Shown: positions 20,609 through 31,611, counted from the first letter of the stretch. The stretch: 64,000 nt of DNA from CAWGMT01 sp963823675 (GCA_963823675.1 CAWGMT010000011.1:620001-684000), one strand, 5' to 3'. Numbers and translations: made by a program. The notes: generated by a model not told the origin, from the letters alone.

Positions 20609-22204
20609 ATGGAGTCTCGACGGGCATTTCTCGGTCGCTCTTGCGCCGCCGCGGGTGCGGCGGTCTGGACCGCGCTTGGTGCTGGAGGCTGGTCCAGCTT
20701 CCCGGCCGTCGCGGCGGCGTTCGACCCGGACCGGCTGAGCGAGCTGGCGGCGTTCGCGATGGAGCGGGCCAAGGCGGCCGGGGCGTCGTACGCCGACATC
20801 CGCATCAACCGTTATCGAAACCAGGACGTCAGTCTGCGCGTGCAGGCAGACCGTGCGACGGGCAAGCCGGTCGAGGTTCCTGCTGTTGCCGATTCGGGGT
20901 CGTTCGGCTTCGGGATCCGCGTGCTGGCCGGCGGCGCCTGGGGGTTTTCGGCGTCGCACGAGGTGACGCGCGAAGCCATCGCCCGGGCCGCGGCCGAGGC
21001 GGTCGAGATTGCGCGGGCCAACGCCCCACTGCGGCGCCAGCCGATCCAACTGGCGGCGACGCCGGCCTACCGCGACACTTACCGCACCAAGGTTGCCACC
21101 GACCCGTTCACGGTCCCGATCGAGCAGAAGCTCGAGCTGCTGCGAACCGTCGCCGCCCTCGCCCGCAAGGTCACGGGCGTATTTTCTGTGGTCGGGTCGA
21201 TCGACGCTCATCTCGAGGACCGGTTCTTCGTATCGTCCGAGGGGAGTGTGATCGAGCAACACGTTTACCAGATTTCGCCCGAGTTCACCGCGACGGCCCT
21301 CCAGGCCGGCCGCAAGGTCAAGTCGCGCACCTATCGGCCCCACGCGGTCTGTGCGGGCTACGAGGCGGTCGAGCGCGCCGACATGGCCGGCCAGGCGGGC
21401 CGGGTCGGCGAAGAGGCGGTTGCGCATCTCAAGGCGCCCTCCGTCTCGCCCGGCGTCATGGACCTGGTCCTTCTGCCCACCCATCTGGGACTCACGATCC
21501 ACGAGTCGATCGGCCACTCGACCGAGCTCGATCGTGCCCTCGGCTTCGAGGCCAATTACGCCGGCACGTCGTTCCTGACTCCCGACAAGCTGGGCAAGTT
21601 CAAGGTCGGCGCGGAGATCGTCAATTTCTTCGGCGACCGCACCCGGCCCGAGAGCCTTTCAACCTGCGGCTACGACGACGACGGGGTGAAGACCCGCCAG
21701 TTCCCGATCATCAAGGCGGGCATCTTCGTCGGCTACCAGACGATCCGCGACCAGGCTCACCTGATCGGCCAGACCGAATCGATGGGCTGCTGCTATGCCG
21801 ACTCGTATGCCTCGGTCCCGTTCCAGCGGATGCCCAATGTTTGGCTCGAGCCTGCCGCCAAGCCCGTTTCCTTGGAAGACCTGATCGCCGGGGTCGATCA
21901 CGGGATCCTGATCGACGGCCGCGGCTCGTACTCGATCGACCAGCAGCGGTACAACTTCCAGTTCGGCGGCGACGCATTCTGGGAGATCAAGGGCGGCAAG
22001 GTCCGAGGTATGATAAGCGACGTCGCCTACCAGAGCCGCACGCCCGACTTCTGGTCGCGCTGCGATGCGATCGGCGGCCAGTCCCTCTGGGAAAACGTCG
22101 GCCTCAACGCCGATGGCAAGGGACAGCCTGGACAGATCAACGCCATGAGTCACGGTTGCGCTCCGGCGCGGTTCCGGCAGATCAACGTATTGAGGACATC
22201 CTGA
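20609..22204 (+). CDS. tldD: TldD family metallopeptidase with Tat signal
   Basis: The protein is about 531 residues. The zinc motif HESIGHSTELD (HExxxH) is plain, as are the family blocks YADIRINRYRNQ and IDGRGSYSIDQQRYNFQFGG. TldD with TldE forms a heterodimeric zinc protease that processes peptides. The start ATG 20609 has an AAGGAGAG ribosome binding site. The N-terminus MESRRAFLGRSCAAAGAAVW matches the twin-arginine consensus (S-R-R-x-F-L) and ends in a possible AxA site (AVAAA), which suggests export; the E. coli homologue is cytoplasmic. It overlaps nothing and is followed one base later by tldE. Confidence 0.9.
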   Translation: MESRRAFLGRSCAAAGAAVWTALGAGGWSSFPAVAAAFDPDRLSELAAFAMERAKAAGASYADIRINRYRNQDVSLRVQADRATGKPVEVPAVADSGSFGFGIRVLAGGAWGFSASHEVTREAIARAAAEAVEIARANAPLRRQPIQLAATPAYRDTYRTKVATDPFTVPIEQKLELLRTVAALARKVTGVFSVVGSIDAHLEDRFFVSSEGSVIEQHVYQISPEFTATALQAGRKVKSRTYRPHAVCAGYEAVERADMAGQAGRVGEEAVAHLKAPSVSPGVMDLVLLPTHLGLTIHESIGHSTELDRALGFEANYAGTSFLTPDKLGKFKVGAEIVNFFGDRTRPESLSTCGYDDDGVKTRQFPIIKAGIFVGYQTIRDQAHLIGQTESMGCCYADSYASVPFQRMPNVWLEPAAKPVSLEDLIAGVDHGILIDGRGSYSIDQQRYNFQFGGDAFWEIKGGKVRGMISDVAYQSRTPDFWSRCDAIGGQSLWENVGLNADGKGQPGQINAMSHGCAPARFRQINVLRTS

Positions 22205-22205
22205 C

Positions 22206-23566
22206 ATGGGCTGGACCAGCGAACAGGCAAGATCGCTCGCCAACCGGATCCTCTCCTTCTCCAAGGCCCCCGAATGCGAGGTGTCGCTGCGGCTCTCCGA
22301 GACCGGGCACACCCGGTTCGCCGCCAACGAGATCACGACCGCCGGCATGGTGCGGAACGTCGCGATCGCGATCACCAGCCGCGAGGCGGGCAAGAGCGGC
22401 TCGACGACGACCGACGAGCTCGATGACTCGCTCTTGCGCGAGGCCGTGGCGCGAAGCAAAGCGCTCATGGCCGCGGCGCGGCCCGACCCTGAGCTCATCG
22501 AGAGCTTGGGCCCGCAGCGATATCCCGTGATCCCCGCGTTCGACGATTCGACTGCCGCCGCCGGCCCCATCCAGCGCCGCGACGGCGTCAAGGCGGCCCT
22601 CGACCGGGCCCGCGGCCGCGGCCTCGATGCCTCGGGCTTCTTCGAGAACGGTGCCCGCTGGTCGGCGATCGCCAACAAGAAGGGGAATTTCGGGTTCCAC
22701 CAGGCCACTCATGCCGAATACTCGACCACCATGCGCACGGCTGACGGCACCGGCTCGGGCTATGCCCGCCTCGGCTCGCCGCGGCTGTCGGAAATCGACC
22801 CGGCCGCACTCGCCGAGCGAGCCGCGCAAGGCCGAGTCGTCGGCACAGCCGCGCGATCTACCGCCGGGTGCTTACACCGTCATCCTCGAGCCCGAGGCGG
22901 TCGCCGATCTGCTGGTTTTCCTGATCTTCTCGCTCAATGCCCGGACCGCCGACGAGGGCCGCAGCTTCCTCTCGAAGCCCGGCGGCGGCACGCGCGTCGG
23001 TGAAAAGCTCTTTGCAGATGGTGTCACGCTTCGCTCCGACCCGTTCAATCCGCGCCATCCCGGCACCCCCTGGGCCGAAGGAGGGTTTCGCGGCGGTCGC
23101 GGCGGTCGCGGTTCTGGCGGGCTCCCGGCCAGGAAGACCACCTGGATCGAGGACGGCGTCGTCAGGACGCTCGCCGTCGACCGCTACTGGGCGAAGAAAA
23201 CAAACGTCGAGCCGGTGCCGCTTTCCAGCGGCCTCATCCTGGAAGGCTCCAACAAACCGCTCGACGCCCTGATCGCCGAGACCGAGCGCGCGCCTGCTCG
23301 TGACCCGGTTCTGGTACATCCGCCCCGTCAACCCTCAGAACGCCATGGCCACAGGGCTCACCCGCGACGGCGTCTGGCTGATCGAGAAGGGGAAAGTCGT
23401 TCACCCCGTCGTCAACTTCCGGTTCAACGACAGCCCGGTCAACCTGCTCAAAAACCTTGAAGCGACCAGCGTCGCCGTTCCGGCCGGCAGCGAATTCCTC
23501 GCGCTTTCCGTCCCGGCGATCCGGGCTCGTGACTTCCACTTCACTTCCAAGAGCGATGCGGTCTGA
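22206..23566 (+). CDS. tldE: TldE/PmbA family protein, partner of TldD, frameshifted
   Basis: The start ATG lies one base after the tldD stop. The N-terminal part (ARSLANRILSFSKAPECEVSLRLSETGHTRFAANEIT) is typical of the TldE/PmbA fold. The frame changes near 22845 (to PPGAYTVILEPEAVADLLVFL) and near 23290 (to TRFWYIRPVNPQNAMATGLTRDGVWLIEKGKV). The last block ends SLNPxx-like at 23566 as FHFTSKSDAV. TldE subunits lack the HExxxH motif, and none is seen here. Unlike TldD it has no signal peptide, so if the complex is exported it would be carried by the Tat signal of TldD. Both indels fall in conserved sequence and are probably sequence errors. Confidence 0.85.
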
Positions 23567-23717
23567 CGTTGCAATGTCGCCCGCTCGGCGGTCTGGGCGG
23601 GTGCTGGTTTCACCACGGACCTGGGGCTCACGCCGCTCTCATGGGGCCCACGCCGCTCTCATGGGGCTCACGCCCCATGCTATTGCAATGTCGCCCGCTC
23701 CGCGGGCTGTGTTGCGG
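23567..23717. repeat. Repeats between convergent tldE and tricorn genes
   Basis: A 16-bp direct repeat GCAATGTCGCCCGCTC occurs at 23571-23586 and 23685-23700. Between them a 20-bp unit (TGGGGCTCACGCCGCTCTCA) is repeated from 23622, 23642 and 23662. The last copy turns into the palindrome ATGGGGCTCACGCCCCAT. The position between two convergent genes fits a repeat that also ends transcription, but no T-run is present. Confidence 0.65.
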
Positions 23718-26700
23718 TCTCATTTCTTGGCGGTCTTGGCGACCGACTCGGCTCGGCTTGAGGTCTTTCATGACTTCGCGGACGGCCATTTCGAGCTGGC
23801 GGTCGCGGCCGGCGAGGTTGTCCTCGGGGGTGTTCTCGACGTAGACGTCGGGCTGGACGGCGTGGTTTTCCATGTTGGTCCGCGCGGTGTCGGCGAGGAA
23901 GACGCCGACGCCGGGCGTGCGGATCGATGAGCCGTCGATCAGGGAATAGCTGCCGGTGCCGATCACCGCCCCCATCGTCGGGGTGCCGATCACCTTGCCG
24001 AGGCCCAGGGCGCGGAAGCCGGCCGGGAACATCTCGGCGTTGGAGGCACTCCGCCAGTTCTGGAGCACGACCTTCGGGCCGAAATAGCCGGTGAAGGGCC
24101 GCTCGGTCGGCTCGACGCCGCGCGGCTGCCAGACCTCGTAGGGGCGCTGAACCAGGATCGCCAGCAGTTCCTGCTCGATGTTGCCGCCGCCGTTCCAGCG
24201 CTCGTCGATGACCAGGCCCTCCTTGTGGCGGAACTCCGCCGAGGTCCTTCTTGAACTTCGCCAGCGACGGTGGATCCATCGCCTTGATGTGCAGGTAGCC
24301 GACGCGGCCGCCGGAGAGCCTGTCGACCATGCTCGCGCCGCTCTTTCACCCAGCGGTCGTAGCGGAGGTTGCCGAAGGCCGTCATCGAGATCGGCTCGTA
24401 CTTGACCTTCCAGGCGCCCTCGGGTACGGGCTTGTCATTGAGGGTGAGCTCGACCTTGCGATTGAGCCGGCGGCCCAGGAACGCGTCGTAGTCGTCGCCG
24501 GCCTTGACGGGCTTGCCGTCGATGGCGATCAGGTAGTTTCCCTTTTCGACCTTGATCCAGTCCTTGTCGGCCGGTCCGTCTTCGTAGACGTGCGTGACCT
24601 TGTACCGGCCGCTGGCCTGATCGGCCTGGAGATCCAGGCCGAGGTGGCGGGTCATGACGCCAGGCCGCCGCGCCGCGCCTGGCCGCGGTCGCGGCCGGCC
24701 GAGGCGCCGGTGTGCGAGGCGTTCAGCTCGCCGATCATCTCGTTGATCACGTTCATCAGCTCGTGGCGGTCGGCGACGAAGGCCACCAGCGGCTTGTACT
24801 TGGCGCGCATGGCGTCCCAGTCGGTGCCGTGCAGCTTGGGATCGTAGAAGCGATACTTCATGCAGCGCCAGGCGTCGTCGAACATCTCGTCCCATTCCTG
24901 GGGCTTGTCGATCCGGACGGTGACGTTGAAGCTGATCCTCTTCGCGCCGCCGCCCGCTCCGCCGCCAGCCGGCGAGAGCACTCGCTTCGCCGGAGCCGCG
25001 CTGGCCGCGGCCGCCGCCGGCCGCCAGGCCTGCGAAACCACCGCCCCCGCCGCCCCCGCCGCCGCCGCCGACCGGCGTGCTGTAGACCGACTCACCTTCC
25101 TGGAAGTAGAGCGTGCGACCGTCCTTGGTGAGCCGCAGGTTGGAGATGCCGCCCCGGAAGCCGCCCCGGAAGCCGCGGGGGCGGTCGTCGTCGTCGTCGC
25201 CGGCCGTGGGCCTGGGCGTGCCGGTGGCGATCCGGGTCATCCGCTTGCCGTTGTCCTGGATGGTGTAGATCGACGGCGTGCCGCCGCCGCCCCGCCCGCC
25301 CAAGCCGCCCGGCCCGCCGGGCCGCCGGCGCCCCCTCCGACGCCGACGAAGATCAACGTCCTGCCGTCATTGGCCGGGATGTAGTTGAAGACCGACCCCG
25401 CCCGCGTGACCTGCCGGGTGCGCCGCTTCAGGCCGGCCCAGTCGATCTTCGGCGTCTTGGGCGTAACGGCCCGGGCCATCAGCCGGCCGGCGCATCTCCG
25501 GGCCCGCCTCGCCCGGCGATCCGTCCGGCCGCTGCTCAGCGCTCGTCCGGGTCCGTGGTGAGCTTCTCGAGCGGCACGCAGAAGAGCTGCGACGACGGAC
25601 GTGCCTCGCCGCTCGTGTCCCCCTCGCGGCGGACGAAGTAGACCTTCGTGCCGTCGGCCGAGAACCGGGGATTGGCCTCGCTGGCCGAGTCGAACGTGAT
25701 CTTCTTCTCCTCGCCGCCGCTGACTCGGAATCAGGTAGATGTCGCTCGAGCGCGAGACGTCGGTCTTGGAGTAGGCGATCAGCTTGCCGTCCGGCGACCA
25801 CGCCGGACTGCCGATCGGTCCGTAGCTCGAGGACGCCAGCTCCTTCAGGTTCTTGCCGTCGGCGCCGATCGTGAAGAGCTTGCGGTCGGACGTCACAAAC
25901 GCGATCGACTTGCTGTCGGGCGACCAGACGAACGACGTCTTCAGGGTGTCCAGGTCGGTGACTTTCCTGACCGGTCCGGCGCCGTCGGCGGCGATGACGT
26001 GGATCTCCTCGCGGCCGCTCTGGTCGGAGATGAATGCGATCGACTTGCCGTCGGGCGAATACTGGACGTCCAGGTCGCGCGCGGCGCCTTCGGTGAGCTG
26101 GCGGAGGTCGCCTTCGTCGGTCGGCGACGGTGAAGAGCTCGCCGTGCACGGAGAGGACGATCCGCTTGCCGTCCGGGGCGAGGTCGTAGTCGTCGACGGT
26201 GGAGTTGAAGTCCCGGAACTCGGTCAGCGTCTCCTGCGTTTCGGCGGCGATCTCGAGCGGGATCGGCTTGACCTGCCGGCTGGCGAGGTCGAGCTTCCAG
26301 ATGCCGAAGTCGTGCTCGAAGACGATCGTCTTGCCGTCGCCGCTGATGCCCGGGAAGCGGACGTCGCCGCTGGTGAACTGCGTGACCTGCTCGGCCTGCG
26401 CCGCCGGCCTCGCCGACGCGCCAGATGTTGGTCTGACCCTTGCCTTCGCGGTCGCTGACGAAGTAGATGAAGCCGTCGCGGCTCCAGAGCGGCCACGAGT
26501 CCATGCCGTCGAAACTGGTCACGTCCTTGAAGGTCTTGGAGGCCAGGTCCATGACGGTCACGTCGCTCTGATAGGCGCCGCGGTAGTACTTGCGCCAGTA
26601 CGCCTGGGCCTTGCGGTTGACGGCCAGCTTGGTGCCATCGGGCGAGTAACGAGCCGGCGACTCCCATGTCGGGGCCGGCGTCTCGCGGCAGGCCGCCGTC

Positions 26701-27117
26701 GATCGAGACGACGTAGAGCTTGCCCATGAAATCTTCGCCGCGCTGGCTGGCGAAGAGGATGCCCTTGCCGTCGGGCGTCCAGTCGAGCACCGTGTCGTCG
26801 GCCGAGTGAATCGTCAGGCGCTTGACCGCGCCGCCGGCCGCGGGAATCACGTAGACGTCCATGTTTCCCTCGCGGTCGGACGAGAACGCGATCGAGCGGC
26901 CGTCCGGCGAGAACCGCGGGTGGATGTCGCGGGCCGTGTGGACGGTCAGGCGCTGGATGTTCTTGCCGTCCTCGTCGGCGGTCCAGATGTCACCCAGGTA
27001 CGCGAAGGCGACCTTGCCGTCGTGATAATCGGGATAACGCACCAGTTTCGCCTCGCGCGCGGAGGCAAAGGCCTGGGTCCCGACCAGGAAGGCCAGGGAG
27101 AGCGAAATGGGTCTCAT
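23718..27117 (-). CDS. Tricorn-like S41 protease, heavily frameshifted
   Basis: The protein starts with a signal peptide (MRPISLSLAFLVGTQAFASA). Two beta-propeller regions follow, built from TolB/WD40-like repeats (IHPRFSPDGRSIAFSSDREGNMDVYVIP; VQYSPDGKSIAFISDQSG). Next come a tricorn core, a PDZ domain (about 24350-24640: YLIAIDGKPVKAGDDYDAFL) and the S41 peptidase (ASNAEMFPAGFRALGLGKVIG with the nucleophilic Ser, TPTMGAVIGTGSYSLIDGSS). Expected length is about 1,100 residues. At least nine frame changes are needed (near 26650, 26405, 26125, 25725, 25530, 24985, 24660, 24335, 24235), plus one near 23725 that gives the natural end VAKTAKK at 23718. Such proteins degrade peptides downstream of other proteases; export is inferred from the signal peptide. 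Confidence 0.8.
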
Positions 27118-27349
27118 CATGGATGTCATTCCCAAATGGATGTTCGAGCCTTGGAGAGATCGGTCGCCTGCGCCGCTGCGTGATCGTCAGGAGAATTAGG
27201 CGACACAAAAGGTCTCGATGGCCCGGAATCTCGGCAAGTCGGCGGTAGACACCAGGCAGCTAAGGGTGCGAAATCCATTAAGCTATCGCATTTGGCCTTT
27301 TTGGCACGCGGGTTGGTTGGTAATCTGCGCGGCCCGAGACGTGAGTAAA

Positions 27350-28450
27350 ATGGGCAACGAGCAACCGTTGAATCCTGTGGATCAGAGGCCAACTTCCAAC
27401 ATGCCGGTATCGCACCGCCGGAGGCATTGGCTGCCGCTCGCCGTCCTGATGTTGGCGGGAGTTGGCGCGGCGGTCTGGCATTTCCTGAATCACGAGGTCA
27501 AAATTGAGACGCACCTCGTGCTCCAGGGAAATATCGATGTGCGCCAGGTCAATCTTTCCTTCAAAGTCGACGGCCGCATCGAGACACTCGCCGTGGACGA
27601 AGGCGACGCGGTGAAGGCCGGCCAGGTCGTCGCGACGCTCGATAAGCGTTATTTCCAGGACGAGCTGCGGGTGGCGAATGCCATGCGGGAGAACCTGGCG
27701 TCCAGCTTGGCCAAGCTCGAGCACGGCTCGCGGCCGGAGGAGATCGCGCAAGCCCGAGCCCAGACCGCCTCCAAGGAGGCGACACTGGCAGAGGCCAAGG
27801 CCGACTACGCGCGCTACAAGGAACTGGACAGAACCCCCGGGGCCATCAGCAAGCAGGAGCTCGACCGATATGCCGCCCAACAGGCCGTGGCCGAGGCGGA
27901 AGCCAAGTCCGCGTTCGAATCGCAGCGACTGATCGAGATCGGCCCGCGCAGGGAGGACATCGACGCCGCCCGCGCCCTGCATGCCCAGCAGCGGGCGATC
28001 ATCGCCCAGATCGAGCGCAAGCTGGCCGATTGCCACCTGGTGGCGCCCAGCGGCGGCGTCATCTTCACGCGCTCCCGCGAGATCGGAGCGATCGTCCAGG
28101 CCGGCGAGACCGTCTTCACACTCACCCTCAATTCTCCGGTCTGGGTGCGCACTTACGTGAGCGAAGGCGATCTGGGCCTGATCGCTCCCGGAATGGCGGC
28201 GGCCGTGATCACCGACACGGCCCCGGACCGGCCTTATCCGGCCCGTATCGGCTTCATTTCGCCGACCGCCGAGTTTACCCCCAAGACCGTCGAGACGCGC
28301 GAGGTGCGCACCAGCCTGGTCTACCGCTTGCGCGTGGTGGTCGACAACCCCGACGGCGGCTTGCGGCAGGGCATGCCGGTTACCGTCCGGCTGCCGCTCG
28401 ACAAGCCGCGCAAACGGACGCTTTGGCAGCGCCTCAGTGGCGAGGGGTGA
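27350..28450 (+). CDS. HlyD-family adaptor (periplasmic) subunit of an ABC exporter
   Basis: One N-terminal membrane anchor (HWLPLAVLMLAGVGAAVW) is followed by a lipoyl-like half (NIDVRQVNLSFKVDGRIETLAVDEGDAVKAGQVVATLDKR). A long alpha-helical hairpin (ARAQTASKEATLAEAKADYARYK ...) comes next, then the second lipoyl half (LVAPSGGVIFTRSREIGAIVQAGE) and a beta-barrel (VWVRTYVSEGDLGLIAPG). The gene layout with the next three genes is that of YbhG-YbhF-YbhS-YbhR type exporters. ATG 27350 is chosen; a GTG 3 codons upstream is possible. The stop lies 5 bases before the ATPase start, so the genes form an operon. Confidence 0.9.
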   Translation: MGNEQPLNPVDQRPTSNMPVSHRRRHWLPLAVLMLAGVGAAVWHFLNHEVKIETHLVLQGNIDVRQVNLSFKVDGRIETLAVDEGDAVKAGQVVATLDKRYFQDELRVANAMRENLASSLAKLEHGSRPEEIAQARAQTASKEATLAEAKADYARYKELDRTPGAISKQELDRYAAQQAVAEAEAKSAFESQRLIEIGPRREDIDAARALHAQQRAIIAQIERKLADCHLVAPSGGVIFTRSREIGAIVQAGETVFTLTLNSPVWVRTYVSEGDLGLIAPGMAAAVITDTAPDRPYPARIGFISPTAEFTPKTVETREVRTSLVYRLRVVVDNPDGGLRQGMPVTVRLPLDKPRKRTLWQRLSGEG

Positions 28451-28454
28451 AGTC

Positions 28455-30184
28455 ATGAGTGAGGAAAGCTTGATCCTGGCCGACGACCTCACCAAGCAGT
28501 TCAGCCCAGCCGCGGCCCCGGCCATCGACCGTTTGAGCGCCCGCGTTGGTCCGGGGCAGGTCACCGGCGTGGTCGGCCCCGACGGCGCCGGCAAGACGAC
28601 GTTGCTCCGCCTGTTCGCGGGCCTCCTGCTCCCGAGCGCCGGCCGCTTGAGCGTCTGCGGCGCCGATCCGCGCACGGAACTGGCCGTGGTCCGCCAGCAC
28701 GTCAGCTACATGCCGCAACGCTTCGGATTATACGAAGACCTCTCCGTACAGCAAAACCTCGATCTCTACGCCGACCTGCGTAACGTGGTCGGCGTCGAGC
28801 GGCAGCGGGCCTTCGCGCGGCTCCTGGAATTTACCGACCTCGCGCGGTTCACCGGCCGGCTCGCCGGTGATCTATCGGGCGGCATGAAGCAGAAGCTCGG
28901 CCTGGCTTGCGCCTTGATCCGGGCTCCCCGGCTTCTCTTGCTCGACGAGCCCAGCGTGGGCGTCGACCCGATCTCGCGCCGCGAGCTCTGGAAGATGGTC
29001 TACGACCTCGTCGACCAGGGCATCGGCGTCGTCTGGAGCACGTCATATCTTGATGAAGCGGAGCGCTGCGCCCGCGTCTACCTGCTGCATGAGGGGAAGG
29101 TTCTCTATGACGGCCCGCCCAGGGAGCTGACCGCCCGTGTCGAGGGGCGCAGCTTCCTCGTCGCGGGAGCGGGCCAGGCCGGCCGGCAGCTTCTGGCCCG
29201 GGCACTGACGCGGCCGGAGATCCTCGACGGCGTGATCCAGGGAAGCTCGGTGCGGCTGGTCACCCGGACCGGGGCTCGGCCGCCCACGCCAGGCGAGCTG
29301 GGCTCGGCCGATGCCCAGGTCAAGCCGGCGCCGCCGCGGTTCGAGGACGCGTACGTCGACCTGCTCGGCGGCCGCGACAAGCAGTCCTCGTTGCTGGCCA
29401 TCGCGCCCGATCAGCCGGCCAGCGGCGAGGGCCCGGTCGTCGAGGTGAAGGGGTTGACCAAGAAGTTCGGGGATTTTACGGCCGCCGACCGGATCACCTT
29501 TCAAATCGGGCGCGGCGAGATCTTCGGCCTGCTGGGACCAAACGGCGCCGGTAAGTCGACCACGTTCAAGATGATGTGCGGCCTGCTGCGGCCGACCGCC
29601 GGAGCGGCGCGCGTCGCCGGCCTCGACCTGTACCAGGCCGCCGGCGTGGCGCGCGAACGGGTTGGCTACATGGCCCAGAAGTTCTCACTCTACGGCGACC
29701 TGAGCGTGCGCCAGAACCTCGACTTCTTCGCGGGCGTCTACGGACTGGCGCGGGCCCGCCGCCGCCAGCAGGTCGAGCGCGTCACGGCGGCATTCCGGCT
29801 CGGACCGTACCGGAACAGCAATGCAGGCGACCTGCCGCTGGGCTTCAAGCAGCGCCTCGCCCTGGCCTGCGCGATCATGCACGATCCGGCCGTTCTGTTC
29901 CTCGACGAGCCGACTTCGGGCGTCGACCCGCTGACGCGGCGCGAGTTCTGGTCGCACATCAATGCCATGGTGGAGCGGGGCGTCACGGTGATGGTCACCA
30001 CGCACTTCCTCGATGAGGCCGAATACTGCGACCGCATCGCCTTGGTCTACCGGGGCCACGTCATCGCCGAAGGCTCGCCCGACGCTCTGAAGGAACGCGT
30101 GCGGGCGCTCTGCACCCCGAGCCGACCCTCGAGGATGCCTTCATTGAGCTTGTCGAGAAGTTCGACCGCGGAGGCGAGCCGTGA
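28455..30184 (+). CDS. ABC transporter ATPase with two fused nucleotide-binding domains, frameshift at 3' end
   Basis: Two ATPase domains are fused. Domain 1 has Walker A GPDGAGKTT, signature LSGGMKQKLGLACAL and Walker B LLLLDEPSVGVDP. Domain 2 has Walker A GPNGAGKST, the degenerate signature PLGFKQRLALACA (in place of LSGG) and Walker B VLFLDEPTSGVDP. It would energise the two ABC-2 permeases that follow. The uncorrected frame runs on to a stop near 30227. A frameshift near 30112 restores the expected end (EPTLEDAFIELVEKFDRGGEP) with stop TGA 30182-30184. One consensus ATP site is predicted per asymmetrical pair. Confidence 0.9.
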
Positions 30185-30228
30185 ATGCCGCCGCGGCCCG
30201 CCGACGCCGCGCTGGCTTTGGCTGTAGT

Positions 30229-30247
30229 CATCACGCTCGGCGTGATG
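30229..30247. repeat. REP-like palindrome, CATCACGC family, copy 1
   Basis: The sequence CATCACGCTCGGCGTGATG has 8-bp arms and a 3-bp loop, preceded by GTAGT. It lies between the ATPase stop and the permease start. Confidence 0.85.
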
Positions 30248-30395
30248 ATCCGTCCCGCGAAACATGGCGGCTATTGTAAGATGGATTCCTACCGGCGTCG
30301 TTCCGTGTCTAGACCCTGGCTCGCGACCGCACGCCCAACCCTCCCCCACGAACGCGCGCCCAAGGCGCAACGAACCCGGTAGGAGCGCAGACGCT

Positions 30396-31604
30396 GTGCA
30401 AAACCAACTTTTCAACCCTTCCGGTCGGCCCCAATCGGATACTCCCAGCTCCGGTGCGAAATCGAAAGGAAACGGCCGGCTGCGACGGCTAACCGGACTG
30501 GTCCGCAAGGAATCGTTCCAGATCCTGCGCGATCCGAGCAGCTTTCTGATCGCTGGGATCTTGCCGCTCCTGTTGCTCTTCATCTTCGGCTTTGGCGTCT
30601 CGCTTGACCTCAAGCGGGTCCCGATCGGGGTGGTGGTCGAGTGGCCCTCGCCGGAATCGGACAGTTTCCTGGCGTCGTTCCGCAACTCACGCTATTTCGA
30701 GGTCCACCTGGCGCGGGACCGAAGAGCGCTCGAGCCCCAGCTCGTCTCGGGACGGCTCAAGGGGATCGTGGTGCTGGCGGCCGACTTCAGCGACCGGCTC
30801 GGCCGCGGCGATACGGCCCCGATCCAGGTGATCGTCGACGGCAGCGACCCCAACACCGCCGGGTTGGTGCAAAACTACGTCCAGGGCCTGTGGGCGAACT
30901 GGCTCCAGCAGGAATCCGCCTCGCGAAACAACCTGATGGACCGGCCCAGCGCCGCCCCGCTCGTGGCGGCCGAGCCGCGCGTCTGGTTCAACCCCCAGCT
31001 TGACAGCCAGTATGCCCTTCTTCCCGGCGCCGTGGCGATCGTCCTGACCTTGATCGGCACGCTGCTGACGTCGCTGGTCGTGGCCCGGGAATGGGAGCGC
31101 GGCACCATGGAGGCCCTGCTCGCCACCCCGATTACCCCGGGAGAGCTGCTGGCGGGCAAGATCTTGCCATACTTCGCGCTCGGGATGGGCGCGATGGCGA
31201 TTTCGGTATCCGTTACTGTCTTCGGCTTCAAAGTGCCGTTTCGAGGCTCGATCGCGGCGCTCGTGGCCATCTCATCGGCCTACCTGGCGGTGATGCTCTC
31301 GCTGGGGCTCTTGATCTCGACGAAGGCGAAGAACCAGTTCGCGGCCAGCCAGGCCGCACTGATCACAGGGTTCCTGCCGGCCTTCGAGCTGTCGGGGTTC
31401 ATCTTCGAGCTCGACAGCATGCCCGCGCCCGTACGGCTGCTGGCGTCCATCTTGCCGCCGCGCTATTTCGTCTCGAGCTTGCAAACGCTCTTTCTGGCCG
31501 GGGACGTGCCGAGTGTGCTCTTGCCCAACGGCCTGGTGCTGCTGGGGATGGCCTCGGTGTTGTTCGTCGCGCTGGTGCGGGCCACGCCCGCGCGCCTCGA
31601 GTAA
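30396..31604 (+). CDS. ABC-2 type permease 1 of the exporter
   Basis: This inner-membrane subunit starts with a cytoplasmic stretch and the motif LVRKESFQILRDPSSFLIAGILPLLLLFIFGF (first helix). A large extracytoplasmic loop (about residues 75-220) and five further helices follow (LLPGAVAIVLTLIGTLLTSLVVARE, ILPYFALGMGAMAISVSVTVF, and others). WERGTMEALLATPITPGELLAGKILPY is the conserved cytoplasmic block of the family. I choose GTG 30396 because AGGAG lies 10 bases upstream; an ATG at 30264 would include the palindromic repeat and translate low-complexity sequence. The stop is followed within 8 bases by another palindrome copy. Confidence 0.85.
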   Translation: MQNQLFNPSGRPQSDTPSSGAKSKGNGRLRRLTGLVRKESFQILRDPSSFLIAGILPLLLLFIFGFGVSLDLKRVPIGVVVEWPSPESDSFLASFRNSRYFEVHLARDRRALEPQLVSGRLKGIVVLAADFSDRLGRGDTAPIQVIVDGSDPNTAGLVQNYVQGLWANWLQQESASRNNLMDRPSAAPLVAAEPRVWFNPQLDSQYALLPGAVAIVLTLIGTLLTSLVVAREWERGTMEALLATPITPGELLAGKILPYFALGMGAMAISVSVTVFGFKVPFRGSIAALVAISSAYLAVMLSLGLLISTKAKNQFAASQAALITGFLPAFELSGFIFELDSMPAPVRLLASILPPRYFVSSLQTLFLAGDVPSVLLPNGLVLLGMASVLFVALVRATPARLE

Positions 31605-31611
31605 AGTCGTC

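Noticed and set aside
23718..27117. Many separate small genes in the tricorn region
   Set aside because: The fragments follow one another in the order of a single tricorn protease and change frame at conserved blocks, so one frameshifted gene is far simpler.
27278..28675. Minus-strand open frame opposite the HlyD gene
   Set aside because: The plus strand encodes a complete HlyD protein with all domains; the opposite frame has no recognisable motif.
30264..30395. N-terminal extension of permease 1 from ATG 30264
   Set aside because: It translates repeat-bearing sequence without family similarity; GTG 30396 has a better ribosome binding site.
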